From: Novosphingobium sp. UBA6272
GTDB lineage: Bacteria; Pseudomonadota; Alphaproteobacteria; Sphingomonadales; Sphingomonadaceae
DNA: 64,000 nt
Assembly (NCBI RefSeq): GCF_002440635.1
Contig: NZ_DJUW01000015.1
Span: forward strand, 124,001-188,000
Reading direction: 5' to 3'
Every line of letters starts with the position of its first letter. The stretch's first letter is position 1. The translations under genes were made by a program, and so were the position numbers. The notes under the pieces were generated by a model, which saw nothing but the letters and a program-made list of their open reading frames with translations, did not search any database and had not been told where the DNA came from. This document shows positions 33,456 to 41,568 of this stretch, one piece after another.

Positions 33456-34880
33456 TCAGGCCGGGAGGCCCGAGATCGCCTTCATTTCCATGAAATCCTT
33501 CAGGCCGGCCAGACCGCCTTCGCGGCCGTTGCCGGACTGCTTGTAGCCGCCGAACGGGGCGCCCGGGGTGGGCCCCCAGTTGTTGATCGCGACCATGCCG
33601 GCGCGCAGCTGGCCGGCTACGCCTGCCGCCTTGGCCGGATCGCCGGTGATCGCGGCGGAGAGGCCGTATTCGGTGTCATTGGCCATCTCGATGCCCTGCT
33701 CAAGGCTGTCATAGGTCATGATTGTCGCAACGGGTCCGAAGATTTCTTCTTGGGCGATCCGCATGTCCGGCGTCACGCCCGAGAACACAGTCGGTTGAAT
33801 ATAGTAGCCGCGGTTGACGTTGCTCGGCAGGTCGGGGCCGCCGGTTTCCAGCTTGGCGCCCTCATCGATTGCCGACTGGATCAGCCCGCGCACCTTTTCG
33901 AACTGCGCCTTGTTGACCACCGGGCCAAGATGCTGGCCTTCGGCCATCGGATCGCCGACCGGGGTCTGCGAATACATCGCCTTGTAGAAGCCGACCACTT
34001 CGGCCTCGCGGTCCTTGGCGACAAGCACCTTGGTCGGGCTGATGCAGGACTGGCCGGTGTTGACCAGCGGGCCCATCGCCACGGCGGGCAAGTGAGCGGC
34101 GAGATCGGCATCGGGCAGGACCAGGTTGGGGCTCTTGCCGCCCAGTTCCTGGTGGACGCGCTTCACCGTGGGTGCGGCGGCGATCGCCACCTGGATCCCG
34201 GCGCGGGTCGAGCCGGTGAAGCTGACCATTTCGACATCGGGGTGGCTGGAGATCGCATTGCCGGTGGTCGGGCCATCGCCCTGAACCAGGTTGAACACGC
34301 CCGGCGGCACGCCCGCTGCGTCAAGGATCTCGGCGAAGATCTTGGCGTTGGTCGGGCATTCTTCCGAAGGCTTGAGCACCATGGTGTTGCCGCCGGCCAG
34401 CGCCGGGGCGACCTTGAGCGCGATCTGGTTGAGCGGCCAGTTCCAGGGAGTGATCATACCGACCACGCCGATCGGTTCATAGGCCACCTTGAAGCCCGGA
34501 CCGTCTTCCATGAAGTTGAAGTCCTTGAGCGCGGCGATCGTGCTCATGAAACCGCCGATCCCGGCACCGACCTGCGCGGTGATCGCGAACGACAGCGGAG
34601 CGCCCATTTCCTCGGCCATCGACTGGGCGAGATCGGCGGCGCGCTTCTTGTATTCCTCAACGATCCGTTCCAGCAGCGCCAGCCGTTCTTCGCGGGTGGT
34701 CTGGCTATAGCTCTTGAAGGCGCGGCGGGCAGCGGCCACGGCCTTGTCGACATCGGCCTTTGTGCCGACCGAGATTACCGCACAGGCTTCTTCCGTGGCG
34801 GGATTGATGACTTCGCGGCGGACACCGCCTTCGCTGTCCACCCACTTGCCGTCGATGTAATGTTGCAGCAGCTCGCGCAT
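33456..34880 (-). CDS. NAD(P)-dependent aldehyde dehydrogenase
   Basis: A 474-residue ALDH-superfamily enzyme oxidising an aldehyde to its acid. The catalytic cysteine is in NTGQSCISPTKVLV, the general base glutamate in HQELGGKSPNLVL, the cofactor-binding stretch in VVGMITPWNWPLNQI and the glycine motif in SFTGSTRAGIQV. GGGAG precedes ATG 34880; the open frame upstream is not family-like. It stands alone between an orphan lysozyme and the ars operon. Its leader holds a palindrome shared with the thiolase operon, suggesting co-regulation with beta-oxidation genes. Confidence 0.92.
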   Translation of the reverse strand: MRELLQHYIDGKWVDSEGGVRREVINPATEEACAVISVGTKADVDKAVAAARRAFKSYSQTTREERLALLERIVEEYKKRAADLAQSMAEEMGAPLSFAITAQVGAGIGGFMSTIAALKDFNFMEDGPGFKVAYEPIGVVGMITPWNWPLNQIALKVAPALAGGNTMVLKPSEECPTNAKIFAEILDAAGVPPGVFNLVQGDGPTTGNAISSHPDVEMVSFTGSTRAGIQVAIAAAPTVKRVHQELGGKSPNLVLPDADLAAHLPAVAMGPLVNTGQSCISPTKVLVAKDREAEVVGFYKAMYSQTPVGDPMAEGQHLGPVVNKAQFEKVRGLIQSAIDEGAKLETGGPDLPSNVNRGYYIQPTVFSGVTPDMRIAQEEIFGPVATIMTYDSLEQGIEMANDTEYGLSAAITGDPAKAAGVAGQLRAGMVAINNWGPTPGAPFGGYKQSGNGREGGLAGLKDFMEMKAISGLPA

Positions 34881-34893
34881 CCTCGAATCTCCC

Positions 34894-34909
34894 TTAATGG
34901 ATCGATTAA
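34894..34909. promoter_or_regulatory. palindromic operator upstream of aldehyde dehydrogenase
   Basis: TTAATGGATCGATTAA lies 14 bases before the aldehyde dehydrogenase ATG (minus strand), just upstream of its Shine-Dalgarno sequence. It differs at two positions from the palindrome at 50-65, and both are followed on the plus strand by ACGC. This is a likely binding site for a shared TetR-type repressor. Confidence 0.5.
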
Positions 34910-34968
34910 ACGCGACGTATTTCGGAGTGTGCGGGATGGATTGCAAGATGCAATCGGTACGTCGTGGT

Positions 34969-35559
34969 TTAGCTGCGCTTGTAGAGCGCTTCCTCGGCCT
35001 CGCGCCGCCGGACCAGTCCGGACAAGCGCCGCCCGCCGGCATGGACCCATTTGCCGAATTCGCGCGCGGCGGCGTCGAATTGCCCGGCCTTGTGCAGCTT
35101 GGTCAGCGTCGCCCGCGCGATCGCCCCGGTGTTGTAGTGAAAGCTGAGCAGCGCATCGAACTGGTTCTGGCTGGTTGGACTGGTGCCGATCGCGCGGACC
35201 ACTTCGCGGGCGAAGCGGATCAGGTCCGTCTCCAGCCGCGCATCGCACTCGGCCTGGGTCCAGACAGTGCCCCTGGTGATGCCCTTGCCGGTCGCCCCCC
35301 AGCCAATCGTCCAGGGATCGCCACCGGTGCCGGGATCAGGGTATGCTTCGAAAGCGCCGTCGGATCGCTTCTTGGCGCAGCCTTCGAAGCGCTTGATCAG
35401 AGCCAGGCCAGCGGGGCCGATCCGGCCTGAATGAGAACCAGGCATGGCTGTAATGGCGGGGACAGTCTGCGTTTGCGTCTTCTCAGCCACTGCGTCAGCG
35501 GTTTCGCGGCGGGCCTTCATCCGGCGTAGGGCTTCGAAAAAGTCGAGTGTGAAGGACAT
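34969..35559 (-). CDS. phage-type lysozyme (GH24 muramidase)
   Basis: A 196-residue protein. About 45 residues of polar N-terminus without a signal peptide are followed by a GH24 lysozyme domain. The catalytic glutamate is Glu59 (IKRFEGCAK), the aspartate is Asp75 (AYPDPGTGGDPWTIGWG) and the threonine is Thr84. FDALLSFHYNTGAI and GLVRRREAEEALY complete the domain. The ATG at 35559 has GAGG eight bases upstream; an ATG six bases earlier is too close. No holin, spanin or other phage gene is nearby, so it is either domesticated or a remnant. Confidence 0.85.
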   Translation of the reverse strand: MSFTLDFFEALRRMKARRETADAVAEKTQTQTVPAITAMPGSHSGRIGPAGLALIKRFEGCAKKRSDGAFEAYPDPGTGGDPWTIGWGATGKGITRGTVWTQAECDARLETDLIRFAREVVRAIGTSPTSQNQFDALLSFHYNTGAIARATLTKLHKAGQFDAAAREFGKWVHAGGRRLSGLVRRREAEEALYKRS

Positions 35560-35647
35560 CGGCATAGCCTCGGGTCAGGAACGGGAGGCCAAACTATTAG
35601 GCACAAAGCGTCTGTGTAGGAAAATGCTTTTCGGAAGGCCCAAGCAA

Positions 35648-35677
35648 AAGGGCGCCCCGGTTTCCCGGGACGCCCTT
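35648..35677 (-). terminator. rho-independent terminator of glnBA
   Basis: The 13-bp arms AAGGGCGCCCCGG / CCGGGACGCCCTT have one non-Watson-Crick pair and a TTTC loop. On the minus strand the stem is followed by TTGCTT after a TT. It lies 27 bases after the glnA stop. Confidence 0.75.
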
Positions 35678-35703
35678 GTCAGCACCTGTCCGGGTCGCAG
35701 TGA

Positions 35704-37113
35704 TCAGGCGCTGTAGTACATGTCGAACTCGACCGCCGACGGCGTGGTTTCCCAGCGCAGCACTTCGGGCCACTTCAGCTCGATGTAGGCATCGATCTGG
35801 TCCTTGGTGAAGACCCCGCCGGCGAGCAGAAACTCGTGATCAGCTTCGAGGCATTCCAGCGCTTCGCGCAGCGAACCGCAGACGGTCGGCACCTGGGCCA
35901 GTTCGGCCGGGGGCAGGTCATAGAGGTTCTTGTCCATGGCTTCGCCCGGGTGGATCTTGTTCTTGATCCCGTCGAGACCAGCCATCAACAGCGCCGAATA
36001 GCACAGGTAGGGGTTGGCCATCGCATCGGGGAAGCGGAATTCCACGCGCTTGGCCTTGTCACCGGCACCATAGGGAATGCGGCACGAGGCCGAGCGGTTG
36101 CGGGCCGAATAGGCCAGCAGCACCGGCGCTTCGTAACCCGGGACCAGGCGCTTGTAGCTGTTGGTGGTCGGGTTGGTGAAAGCGTTGAGCGCCTTGGCGT
36201 GCTTGATCACGCCGCCGATGAAGTACAGGCACATGTCGGAAAGGCCGGCATAGCCGTTCCCGGCGAACAGCGGCTTGCCGCCATCCCAGATCGAGATGTG
36301 GGTGTGCATGCCCGATCCGTTGTCCTTCATGATCGGCTTGGGCATGAAAGTGGCGGTCTTGCCATAGGCCTGGGCAACCTGGTGCACGACGTACTTGTAG
36401 ACCTGCATGCGGTCAGCCGTCTGGACCAGGGTGCCGAAGGTCAGACCCAGTTCGTGCTGGGCGCTGGCGACTTCGTGGTGGTGCTTGTCGCAGGGCAGGC
36501 CCATCTCGAGCATGGTCGAGACCATCTCGCCGCGGATGTCGACCGCGCTGTCGACCGGCGCGACCGGGAAGTAGCCGCCCTTGGCACGCGGGCGGTGCGC
36601 CAGGTTGCCGGCTTCATACTTGGTGTCCGAATTGGTCGGCAGCTCGATGTCGTCGATCTTGAAGCCATTGCCATCGTAACCGTCATAGAAGCGGACGTCG
36701 TCGAACATGAAGAATTCGGCTTCGGGGCCGACATAGACGGTGTCGCCCACGCCGCTCGACTTGACGAAGGCTTCGGCGCGCTTGGCAGTCGAGCGCGGAT
36801 CGCGGCCATAGAGGTCGCCGGTCGAAGGTTCGACGATGTCGCAGCAGATCACCATCATCGGGGTGGCGCTAAACGGATCGATATAGACCGCGTCCAGATC
36901 CGGCTTGAGGATCATGTCGGATTCGTTGATCGCCTTCCAGCCTTCGATCGACGATCCGTCGAACATCAGGCCGTCTTCCAGCTCGTCCTCACCCATCACG
37001 TGCGCGCACATGGTCAGGTGCTGCCACTTGCCTTTGGGGTCGGTGAAACGCAGATCGACCCACTCGATCTCTTCGTCCTTGATCCGCTTGATGATGTCCT
37101 TTGCCTTCGACAT
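35704..37113 (-). CDS. glnA: glutamine synthetase type I
   Basis: A 469-residue GSI-beta enzyme assimilating ammonium into glutamine. The N-terminal beta-grasp domain is followed by MFDGSSIEGW, the metal and glutamate site VGPEAEFFMFDDV, the ATP-binding KDNGSGMHTHISIW, and RNRSASCRIPYG. The adenylylation tyrosine is in MDKNLYDLPP, so covalent control by GlnE is expected. It lies downstream of glnB, with two GC-rich hairpin repeats in the 130-base gap. Expression is probably driven by the sigma-54 promoter in front of glnB. Confidence 0.97.
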   Translation of the reverse strand: MSKAKDIIKRIKDEEIEWVDLRFTDPKGKWQHLTMCAHVMGEDELEDGLMFDGSSIEGWKAINESDMILKPDLDAVYIDPFSATPMMVICCDIVEPSTGDLYGRDPRSTAKRAEAFVKSSGVGDTVYVGPEAEFFMFDDVRFYDGYDGNGFKIDDIELPTNSDTKYEAGNLAHRPRAKGGYFPVAPVDSAVDIRGEMVSTMLEMGLPCDKHHHEVASAQHELGLTFGTLVQTADRMQVYKYVVHQVAQAYGKTATFMPKPIMKDNGSGMHTHISIWDGGKPLFAGNGYAGLSDMCLYFIGGVIKHAKALNAFTNPTTNSYKRLVPGYEAPVLLAYSARNRSASCRIPYGAGDKAKRVEFRFPDAMANPYLCYSALLMAGLDGIKNKIHPGEAMDKNLYDLPPAELAQVPTVCGSLREALECLEADHEFLLAGGVFTKDQIDAYIELKWPEVLRWETTPSAVEFDMYYSA

Positions 37114-37133
37114 TTTTGCGTCCTTCTTAAGTA

Positions 37134-37237
37134 CCCCTTCCGCTTGCAGGTGGGGTTAGGGGTGGGTGTGTCAGGGTTGGAGCTGGTTCCGGCCGGATGG
37201 CTGGTCCACCCCCATCCCCTCCCGCATACGGGAGGGG
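37134..37237. repeat. two GC-rich hairpin repeats between glnB and glnA
   Basis: A degenerate copy at 37134-37167 ends in TTAGGGGTGGG. A better copy on the other strand at 37207-37237 has arms CCCCTCCCG / CGGGAGGGG and a CATA loop, with tail ATGGGGGTGG. The two are in opposite orientation, like bacterial interspersed repeat pairs. The second could dampen read-through from glnB to glnA. Confidence 0.6.
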
Positions 37238-37243
37238 GGCTAA

Positions 37244-37582
37244 TCAGATCGCGTCGTTGTCGCGCTCGCCGGTGCGGATCCGCAGCGCGCTTTCGACCGC
37301 GAAGACGAAAATCTTGCCGTCACCGATCCGCCCGGTCTGGGCGGCGGCGGCAATCGCCTCGACCGTTCGTTCGGCCAGGGCATCGGGGACCACGACTTCA
37401 AGCTTCACCTTGGGCAGGAAATCGACCACGTATTCCGCGCCGCGGTACAGCTCGGTATGGCCCTTCTGGCGGCCGAAGCCCTTGGCCTCGGTTACAGTGA
37501 TGCCCGACACGCCGACTTCGTGGAGTGCTTCTTTCACTTCATCGAGCTTGAACGGCTTGATGATCGCTTCGATCTTTTTCAC
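37244..37582 (-). CDS. glnB: nitrogen regulatory protein P-II
   Basis: A 112-residue P-II signal protein that reports nitrogen and carbon status to GlnE, NtrB and others. The family start KKIEAIIKPFKLDEVKEAL is present. The T-loop tyrosine lies in HTELYRGAEYVVDFLPKVK (uridylylation site), and the C-terminal signature is GRIGDGKIFVFAVE. It begins with GTG preceded by AGGGG. A sigma-54 promoter and NtrC site lie about 90-200 bases upstream. Confidence 0.96.
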   Translation of the reverse strand: MKKIEAIIKPFKLDEVKEALHEVGVSGITVTEAKGFGRQKGHTELYRGAEYVVDFLPKVKLEVVVPDALAERTVEAIAAAAQTGRIGDGKIFVFAVESALRIRTGERDNDAI

Positions 37583-37670
37583 GTGCCTATTCCCCTGCGC
37601 AGCAAGCCGGATCCGCCCTGGTCTCTATCGAAGGGCAGCCCGGAGTTGTCTTTGCCACTGACCCGATCCT

Positions 37671-37686
37671 ATCAAGAATCGTGCCA
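37671..37686 (-). promoter_or_regulatory. sigma-54 promoter of glnBA
   Basis: On the minus strand TGGCACGATTCTTGAT matches the -24/-12 consensus TGGCACG-N4-TTGC except at the final positions. It lies about 90 bases before the glnB start and downstream of an NtrC-type site at 37769-37785. Confidence 0.75.
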
Positions 37687-37768
37687 GAGGCCTGAATCCC
37701 GCTCTAGGCGTTCGCCCTAGGCGCGCAAAGGGCGGATTCGCAAGATATCGAATCGCTAATGGCGATCA

Positions 37769-37785
37769 TGCACAACAATTGTGCG
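37769..37785. promoter_or_regulatory. NtrC binding site upstream of glnB
   Basis: TGCACAACAATTGTGCG fits the NtrC consensus TGCAC-N7-GTGCA with one mismatch, and it contains a perfect GCACAA/TTGTGC inverted repeat. A second weaker match, TGCGC-N7-GCGCA, overlaps it at 37782-37798. The distance of about 100 bases to the sigma-54 promoter suits enhancer binding. Confidence 0.7.
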
Positions 37786-37843
37786 CAGAGCGGGCGCACG
37801 GCTTGCCTGAATTTTCAGCAAGGCCTGCCTAAAAAATGGGCAG

Positions 37844-38767
37844 CTACAGCGAAAGACCGGCGATTTCGTCGAGCCCGGCCATCAGGTTGAGGCTTTGCAC
37901 GGCCGCCCCGCTGGCGCCCTTGCCAAGGTTGTCGAGCCGCGCAACCAGCCGCGCCTGGCTGCCGTCGCGGCTGCCGAAGACCCACAGTTCCAGCCGGTCT
38001 GACGGGGCCATTGAACGACGCAGCAGCAATTCGTCAGGCGTTTCCTGATGGACGGTGACGACCGGGCTGGTGGAATAGAAATCGACCAGGCAATCGCGCA
38101 GGCCATCGGTCGGCGCGGCGCGCTCCATCAGCGAGAGGTGCAGCGGCACCTCCACCACCATGCCGCGGTGCGCCGGGATCACGGCCGGTGCGAACAGCGG
38201 AGGATGGGCCAGTCCGGCATATTCCTGCATTTCGGGCACGTGCTTGTGGCCCAGAGCCAGTCCGTAATCGCGAAAGGCGATATCGCCGTCCTCCTCGAAC
38301 CGGGCGATCAGCGCCTTGCCGCCGCCCGAATAGCCGGAGACCGCGTGGCAGGTGTAGGGCCAGTCCGACGGCAGCAGCCCGTGGCGGATCAGCGGGGCTA
38401 GCAGGGCCAGGAAACCTGTGGGATAACACCCGGGGTTGGACACGCGGCTCGCCTCGGCCACCTTGCTCCGCCCGATCAGTTCGGGAAAGCCATAGGTCCA
38501 GCCGGGTGCGACCCGGTGCGCGCTGGAAGCATCGACGATCCGCACCTTGCTGCCCTCGGCCAGGGCGACCGCCCCGACCGCGGCTTCATCGGGAAGGCAC
38601 AGCACCGCGAAATCGGCGGCGTGATAAGCCTGGTGGCGGGCATCCGCGCTCTTGCGCTGATCCTCGTCGAGGATGATCAGCCGGAAATCGCTGCGCGGTG
38701 CCAGTCGCTCGACGATCTCGAGCCCGGTGGTGCCCGCGGCGCCGTCGATGAACACTGTGTTGGTCAT
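37844..38767 (-). CDS. argC: N-acetyl-gamma-glutamyl-phosphate reductase (type 2)
   Basis: A 307-residue arginine-biosynthetic reductase of the shorter ArgC2 class. The NADP motif IDGAAGTTGLEIVERL is at the N-terminus. The active-site cysteine is in SNPGCYPTGFLALL, with the substrate loop HAVSGYSGGGKALI and GHKHVPEMQEY. It follows a pair of hairpin repeats. No other arg biosynthetic gene is nearby. Confidence 0.95.
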   Translation of the reverse strand: MTNTVFIDGAAGTTGLEIVERLAPRSDFRLIILDEDQRKSADARHQAYHAADFAVLCLPDEAAVGAVALAEGSKVRIVDASSAHRVAPGWTYGFPELIGRSKVAEASRVSNPGCYPTGFLALLAPLIRHGLLPSDWPYTCHAVSGYSGGGKALIARFEEDGDIAFRDYGLALGHKHVPEMQEYAGLAHPPLFAPAVIPAHRGMVVEVPLHLSLMERAAPTDGLRDCLVDFYSTSPVVTVHQETPDELLLRRSMAPSDRLELWVFGSRDGSQARLVARLDNLGKGASGAAVQSLNLMAGLDEIAGLSL

Positions 38768-38792
38768 TGCTTCGGTCTCGTGCCTGAGAACT

Positions 38793-38877
38793 CCCCTCCC
38801 CAGCGGGGAGGGGTTGGGGGTGGGGGTTGAGCGCTCGCGTGGAACCCCAATCCCAACCCTTCCCCACCGGGGAAGGG
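38793..38877. repeat. inverted pair of GC-rich hairpin repeats
   Basis: Copy one has arms CCCCTCCCC (38793-38801) and GGGGAGGGG (38805-38813) followed by TTGGGGGTGGGGG. Copy two lies in the opposite orientation, with arms CCCTTCCCC (38857-38865) and GGGGAAGGG (38869-38877) preceded by the complement of that tail. They fill the 139-base gap between the SH3 protein gene and argC. The layout is that of a BIME-like repeat pair. Confidence 0.75.
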
Positions 38878-38906
38878 CTTACTGGCTCCGGCAAGCGACG
38901 CTAGTA

Positions 38907-39317
38907 CTAACCTCGTCGTTCCTGCAGCGCTTCGACCGGCAGATAGCCGACATAACCATCATCGCCGACCTGGCCCCAGGCCCAGCCGCCGGTCACGTCG
39001 AGCACGTTGAACAATGTGCCGCCGCCCAGTGTGTCGCGCACTTCGCTGTCCTTGCTGTTCAGCGCGAACAGCTTGGCGCCGCAGGGGACAACCTGATGCT
39101 CCATCGGCACAGCATAGTGCGGCACAAAGCAGCGCCCGGCGAGGCGGATATGCGCCAGGTCCCCGCGCACCGGCCAATGCGCGGCGTCCAGCTTTTCAGC
39201 TGGTCCGGATAGGGCAAGCTGCCCGGTTGGAATCGCACTGGCGGTCAAACTGTCGGTACCCCCGAACTGGAAGAGCGGGCGATTAGCGCCGCTTGCGCCT
39301 TCTAGCAAGCTATCCAT
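38907..39317 (-). CDS. SH3-domain protein, apparently lacking a peptidase domain
   Basis: A 136-residue protein whose residues about 45-130 resemble the paired SH3-like domains that precede NlpC/P60 peptidases in alphaproteobacteria (VRGDLAHIRLAGRCFVPHYAVPM; LFNVLDVTGGWAWGQVGDDGYVGYLPVEAL). No catalytic Cys-His peptidase domain follows; the frame stops and repeat DNA begins. It has no signal peptide. It overlaps the lap stop by 8 bases, the position where a full NlpC/P60 gene is often found. It may be a truncation or a natural SH3-only adaptor. Confidence 0.7.
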   Translation of the reverse strand: MDSLLEGASGANRPLFQFGGTDSLTASAIPTGQLALSGPAEKLDAAHWPVRGDLAHIRLAGRCFVPHYAVPMEHQVVPCGAKLFALNSKDSEVRDTLGGGTLFNVLDVTGGWAWGQVGDDGYVGYLPVEALQERRG

Positions 39318-40692
39318 ACCGACCCTTTAACAGGCCCCAGGCGGCGCGCAGGCCCAGCGCATCGCCGCCCTTGGGCCGGCCGGGCTTGGCCGCGGGGCGC
39401 CAGGCGAAGGTATCGAAGTGGGCCCAGTCGGTCCCTTCCGGCACGAACCGGTCGAGGAACAGTCCGGCGACCGAGGCTCCGGCAAAGCCGTTGGAGCTGC
39501 TGTTGTTGAGATCGGCAATGTCGCTTTTCAGGTATTCGCGGTAGCCGTCGAACAGGGGCAGGCGCCAGCAGCGGTCATCCGCCGCCTCGCCTGCCTTTAG
39601 CAGTTCTTCGGCGGTTTCGTCGCGGCGGGTGAACAGCGCGGGAAGGTCGGGCCCGACCGCGACCCGGGCGGCACCGGTCAGGGTCGCGAAGTCGATCACC
39701 AGTTCGGGCTCTTCCTCGCCAGCGCGGGTCAGCGTGTCGCCCAGAACCAGCCGACCTTCGGCATCGGTGTTGCCGATCTCGACCGAGATCCCGGCGCGGC
39801 TGCGCAGCACGTCGCCAGGCCGGAAGGCATTGCCCGAAATCGCGTTCTCGACCGCCGGGATCAGCAGGTGGAGCCGGACCTTGAGGCCGGCCTGCATCAC
39901 CAGCTGGGCCAGCGCCAGGGCATGTGCCGCGCCGCCCATGTCCTTCTTCATCAGCAGCATGCCCGAACTGGGCTTGATATCGAGCCCGCCGGAATCGAAG
40001 CAGACCCCCTTGCCGACGATCGCCACCCTGGGGTGCTTTTCATCGCCCCAGTGCAGTTCGATCATCCGCGGCGCGTGGCTGCGCGCGGCCGCGCGGCCCA
40101 CGCCGTGAACCATCGGAAAGCCGCGCTCCAGCGCATCGCCGCTGGTCACCTTGAACTCCGCTCGGTGCGCCTTGGCGAACGCGTGGGCTTCGTGTTCCAG
40201 CTGGGCCGGCCCCATGTCCTCGGCCGGGGTGTTGACCAGATCGCGGACCAGCGCCACTGCCGCCGCCTCGGCCAGCGCCGGTTCGATCGCCGCAACGTCT
40301 TTGGTCAGCAGGACCCGTGCGCCTTCTTCGCTTGGCTTGGAGAGATAGCGGTCAAAGCGGTACTGACCGGTCAGCCAGCCGTGCAGCGCGGGGCCAGGCT
40401 CGCCACCCGCCCGGCGATAGGTTCCAGCCGGGAGCGCCTCGGCCAGCCTGGCCATGCACCAGCTGGAGAGGCTCTCGACATTGGCCACGCCCGATACCAC
40501 GAACCAGCTGTCGCCATCGGGCAGGATTGCAAAGGAATAGCCGTCGCCTTCGAACTTCTGCGCGGCCAGCGCGGCGCGCTGGGGGGCTGACAAGCCTTTG
40601 ACGAAGGCATCGAGCCCGGCCTTGTCGACCAGATGGATCGGGATGGCGGGCTGGCCCTTGTCGGGCTGGATCAGGGTGTTTTTGTCACTCAT
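39310..40692 (-). CDS. leucyl aminopeptidase family protein (M17)
   Basis: A 460-residue zinc-dependent M17 aminopeptidase. Metal and catalytic residues are in the KGVCFDSGGLDIKPS segment (ligand Asp), MLLMKKDMGGAAHAL, and NTDAEGRLVLGDTL (Asp-Ala-Glu, Arg). A non-conserved N-terminal domain takes up the first 150 residues. ATG 40692 is chosen as the family-like start; an in-frame ATG lies 18 bases upstream and neither has a clear ribosome binding site. It is divergent from map across 47 bases. Confidence 0.92.
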   Translation of the reverse strand: MSDKNTLIQPDKGQPAIPIHLVDKAGLDAFVKGLSAPQRAALAAQKFEGDGYSFAILPDGDSWFVVSGVANVESLSSWCMARLAEALPAGTYRRAGGEPGPALHGWLTGQYRFDRYLSKPSEEGARVLLTKDVAAIEPALAEAAAVALVRDLVNTPAEDMGPAQLEHEAHAFAKAHRAEFKVTSGDALERGFPMVHGVGRAAARSHAPRMIELHWGDEKHPRVAIVGKGVCFDSGGLDIKPSSGMLLMKKDMGGAAHALALAQLVMQAGLKVRLHLLIPAVENAISGNAFRPGDVLRSRAGISVEIGNTDAEGRLVLGDTLTRAGEEEPELVIDFATLTGAARVAVGPDLPALFTRRDETAEELLKAGEAADDRCWRLPLFDGYREYLKSDIADLNNSSSNGFAGASVAGLFLDRFVPEGTDWAHFDTFAWRPAAKPGRPKGGDALGLRAAWGLLKGRYG

Positions 40693-40739
40693 GCCGGCGG
40701 CAATAGCCATTTGCGCGCTTTGTGACTATATGCACGGGC

Positions 40740-41564
40740 ATGAACCAGTACCAGACCGTTACCGACGCCGATACGCAGCTGCGCGACGGCACGATCAAGT
40801 TGCACGGCCCCTCGGCCTTCGAAGGCATGCGCAAGGCCGGACGGCTCGCCGCCGAGACGCTCGACGCGCTGGTGCCGATGGTCCAGCCGGGGGTGACCAC
40901 CGGTGAGCTTGACGATTTCGTGCGCCAGTTCACGCTCGATAACGGTGCGGTTCCGGCGACGCTGGGTTATCGCGGCTATGCGCACTCGTGCTGCATCTCG
41001 ATCAACCATGTGGTCTGCCACGGGATTCCGTCGGACAAGCAGCTCAAGGACGGGGACATCGTCAATATCGACGTGACCCCGTTGCTTGACGGCTGGCATG
41101 GCGACAGCAGCCGGATGTACCTGGTCGGCGACGTGCCGTTGAAGGCCAAGCGGCTGGTCGATGTGACTTACGAGTGCCTGATGCTGGGGATTGAACAGGC
41201 CCGGCCCGGCGCGCGGCTGGGCGATATCGGCGCGGCGATCCAGAAATATGCCGAAGGGCACCGCTATGGCGTGGTCCGCGAATTCTGCGGACACGGCCTC
41301 GGCCGGCTGTTCCACGATGCCCCCGAAGTGGTCCACGCCGCCCGCGCAGGCACCGGGCCGGAGCTGAAGCCGGGCATGTTCTTCACGATCGAACCGATGA
41401 TCAACCTTGGCAAGCCGGGGGTGAAGCTGCTGGAGGATGGCTGGACGGCGGTGACGCGGGATCGCTCGCTGTCGGCGCAATTCGAACACTCGATCGGGAT
41501 CACCGAGGACGGGTGCGAGATCTTTACGGCGAGCCCGAAGGGGTTGGACAAGCCGCCTTACTAG
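40740..41564 (+). CDS. map: methionine aminopeptidase type I
   Basis: A 274-residue cytosolic metalloprotease that removes initiator methionine. The pita-bread fold signatures are CCISINHVVCHGIPSDKQLKDGDIVNIDVTPL with the first metal aspartate, HGDSSRMYLVG, REFCGHGLGRLFHDAPEV with the metal histidine, and MFFTIEPMINLG with the glutamate. The ATG at 40740 begins the usual short N-terminal extension. It converges on the inverted-repeat element at 41569. Confidence 0.95.
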   Translation: MNQYQTVTDADTQLRDGTIKLHGPSAFEGMRKAGRLAAETLDALVPMVQPGVTTGELDDFVRQFTLDNGAVPATLGYRGYAHSCCISINHVVCHGIPSDKQLKDGDIVNIDVTPLLDGWHGDSSRMYLVGDVPLKAKRLVDVTYECLMLGIEQARPGARLGDIGAAIQKYAEGHRYGVVREFCGHGLGRLFHDAPEVVHAARAGTGPELKPGMFFTIEPMINLGKPGVKLLEDGWTAVTRDRSLSAQFEHSIGITEDGCEIFTASPKGLDKPPY

Positions 41565-41568
41565 GATT

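Noticed and set aside
33342..35147. 601-codon open frame on the plus strand opposite aldehyde dehydrogenase and part of the lysozyme gene
   Set aside because: It is antisense to well-conserved enzymes; the translation is rich in His, Arg and Gly and has no domain pattern, as expected for a shadow frame in GC-rich DNA.
34969..35559. Lysozyme gene as the mark of a prophage
   Set aside because: No integrase, terminase, capsid, tail or holin gene, no attachment repeats and no change in composition around it.
35836..37500. 554-codon plus-strand frame opposite glnA and glnB
   Set aside because: Antisense to two unmistakable genes and spans their intergenic repeats; no plausible start or domain.
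37801..37843. CTTGC...GCAAG and CTGCC...GGCAG stems as an argC terminator
   Set aside because: The stems are imperfect and the T-run lies in a loop instead of after a stem, so termination there is not convincing.
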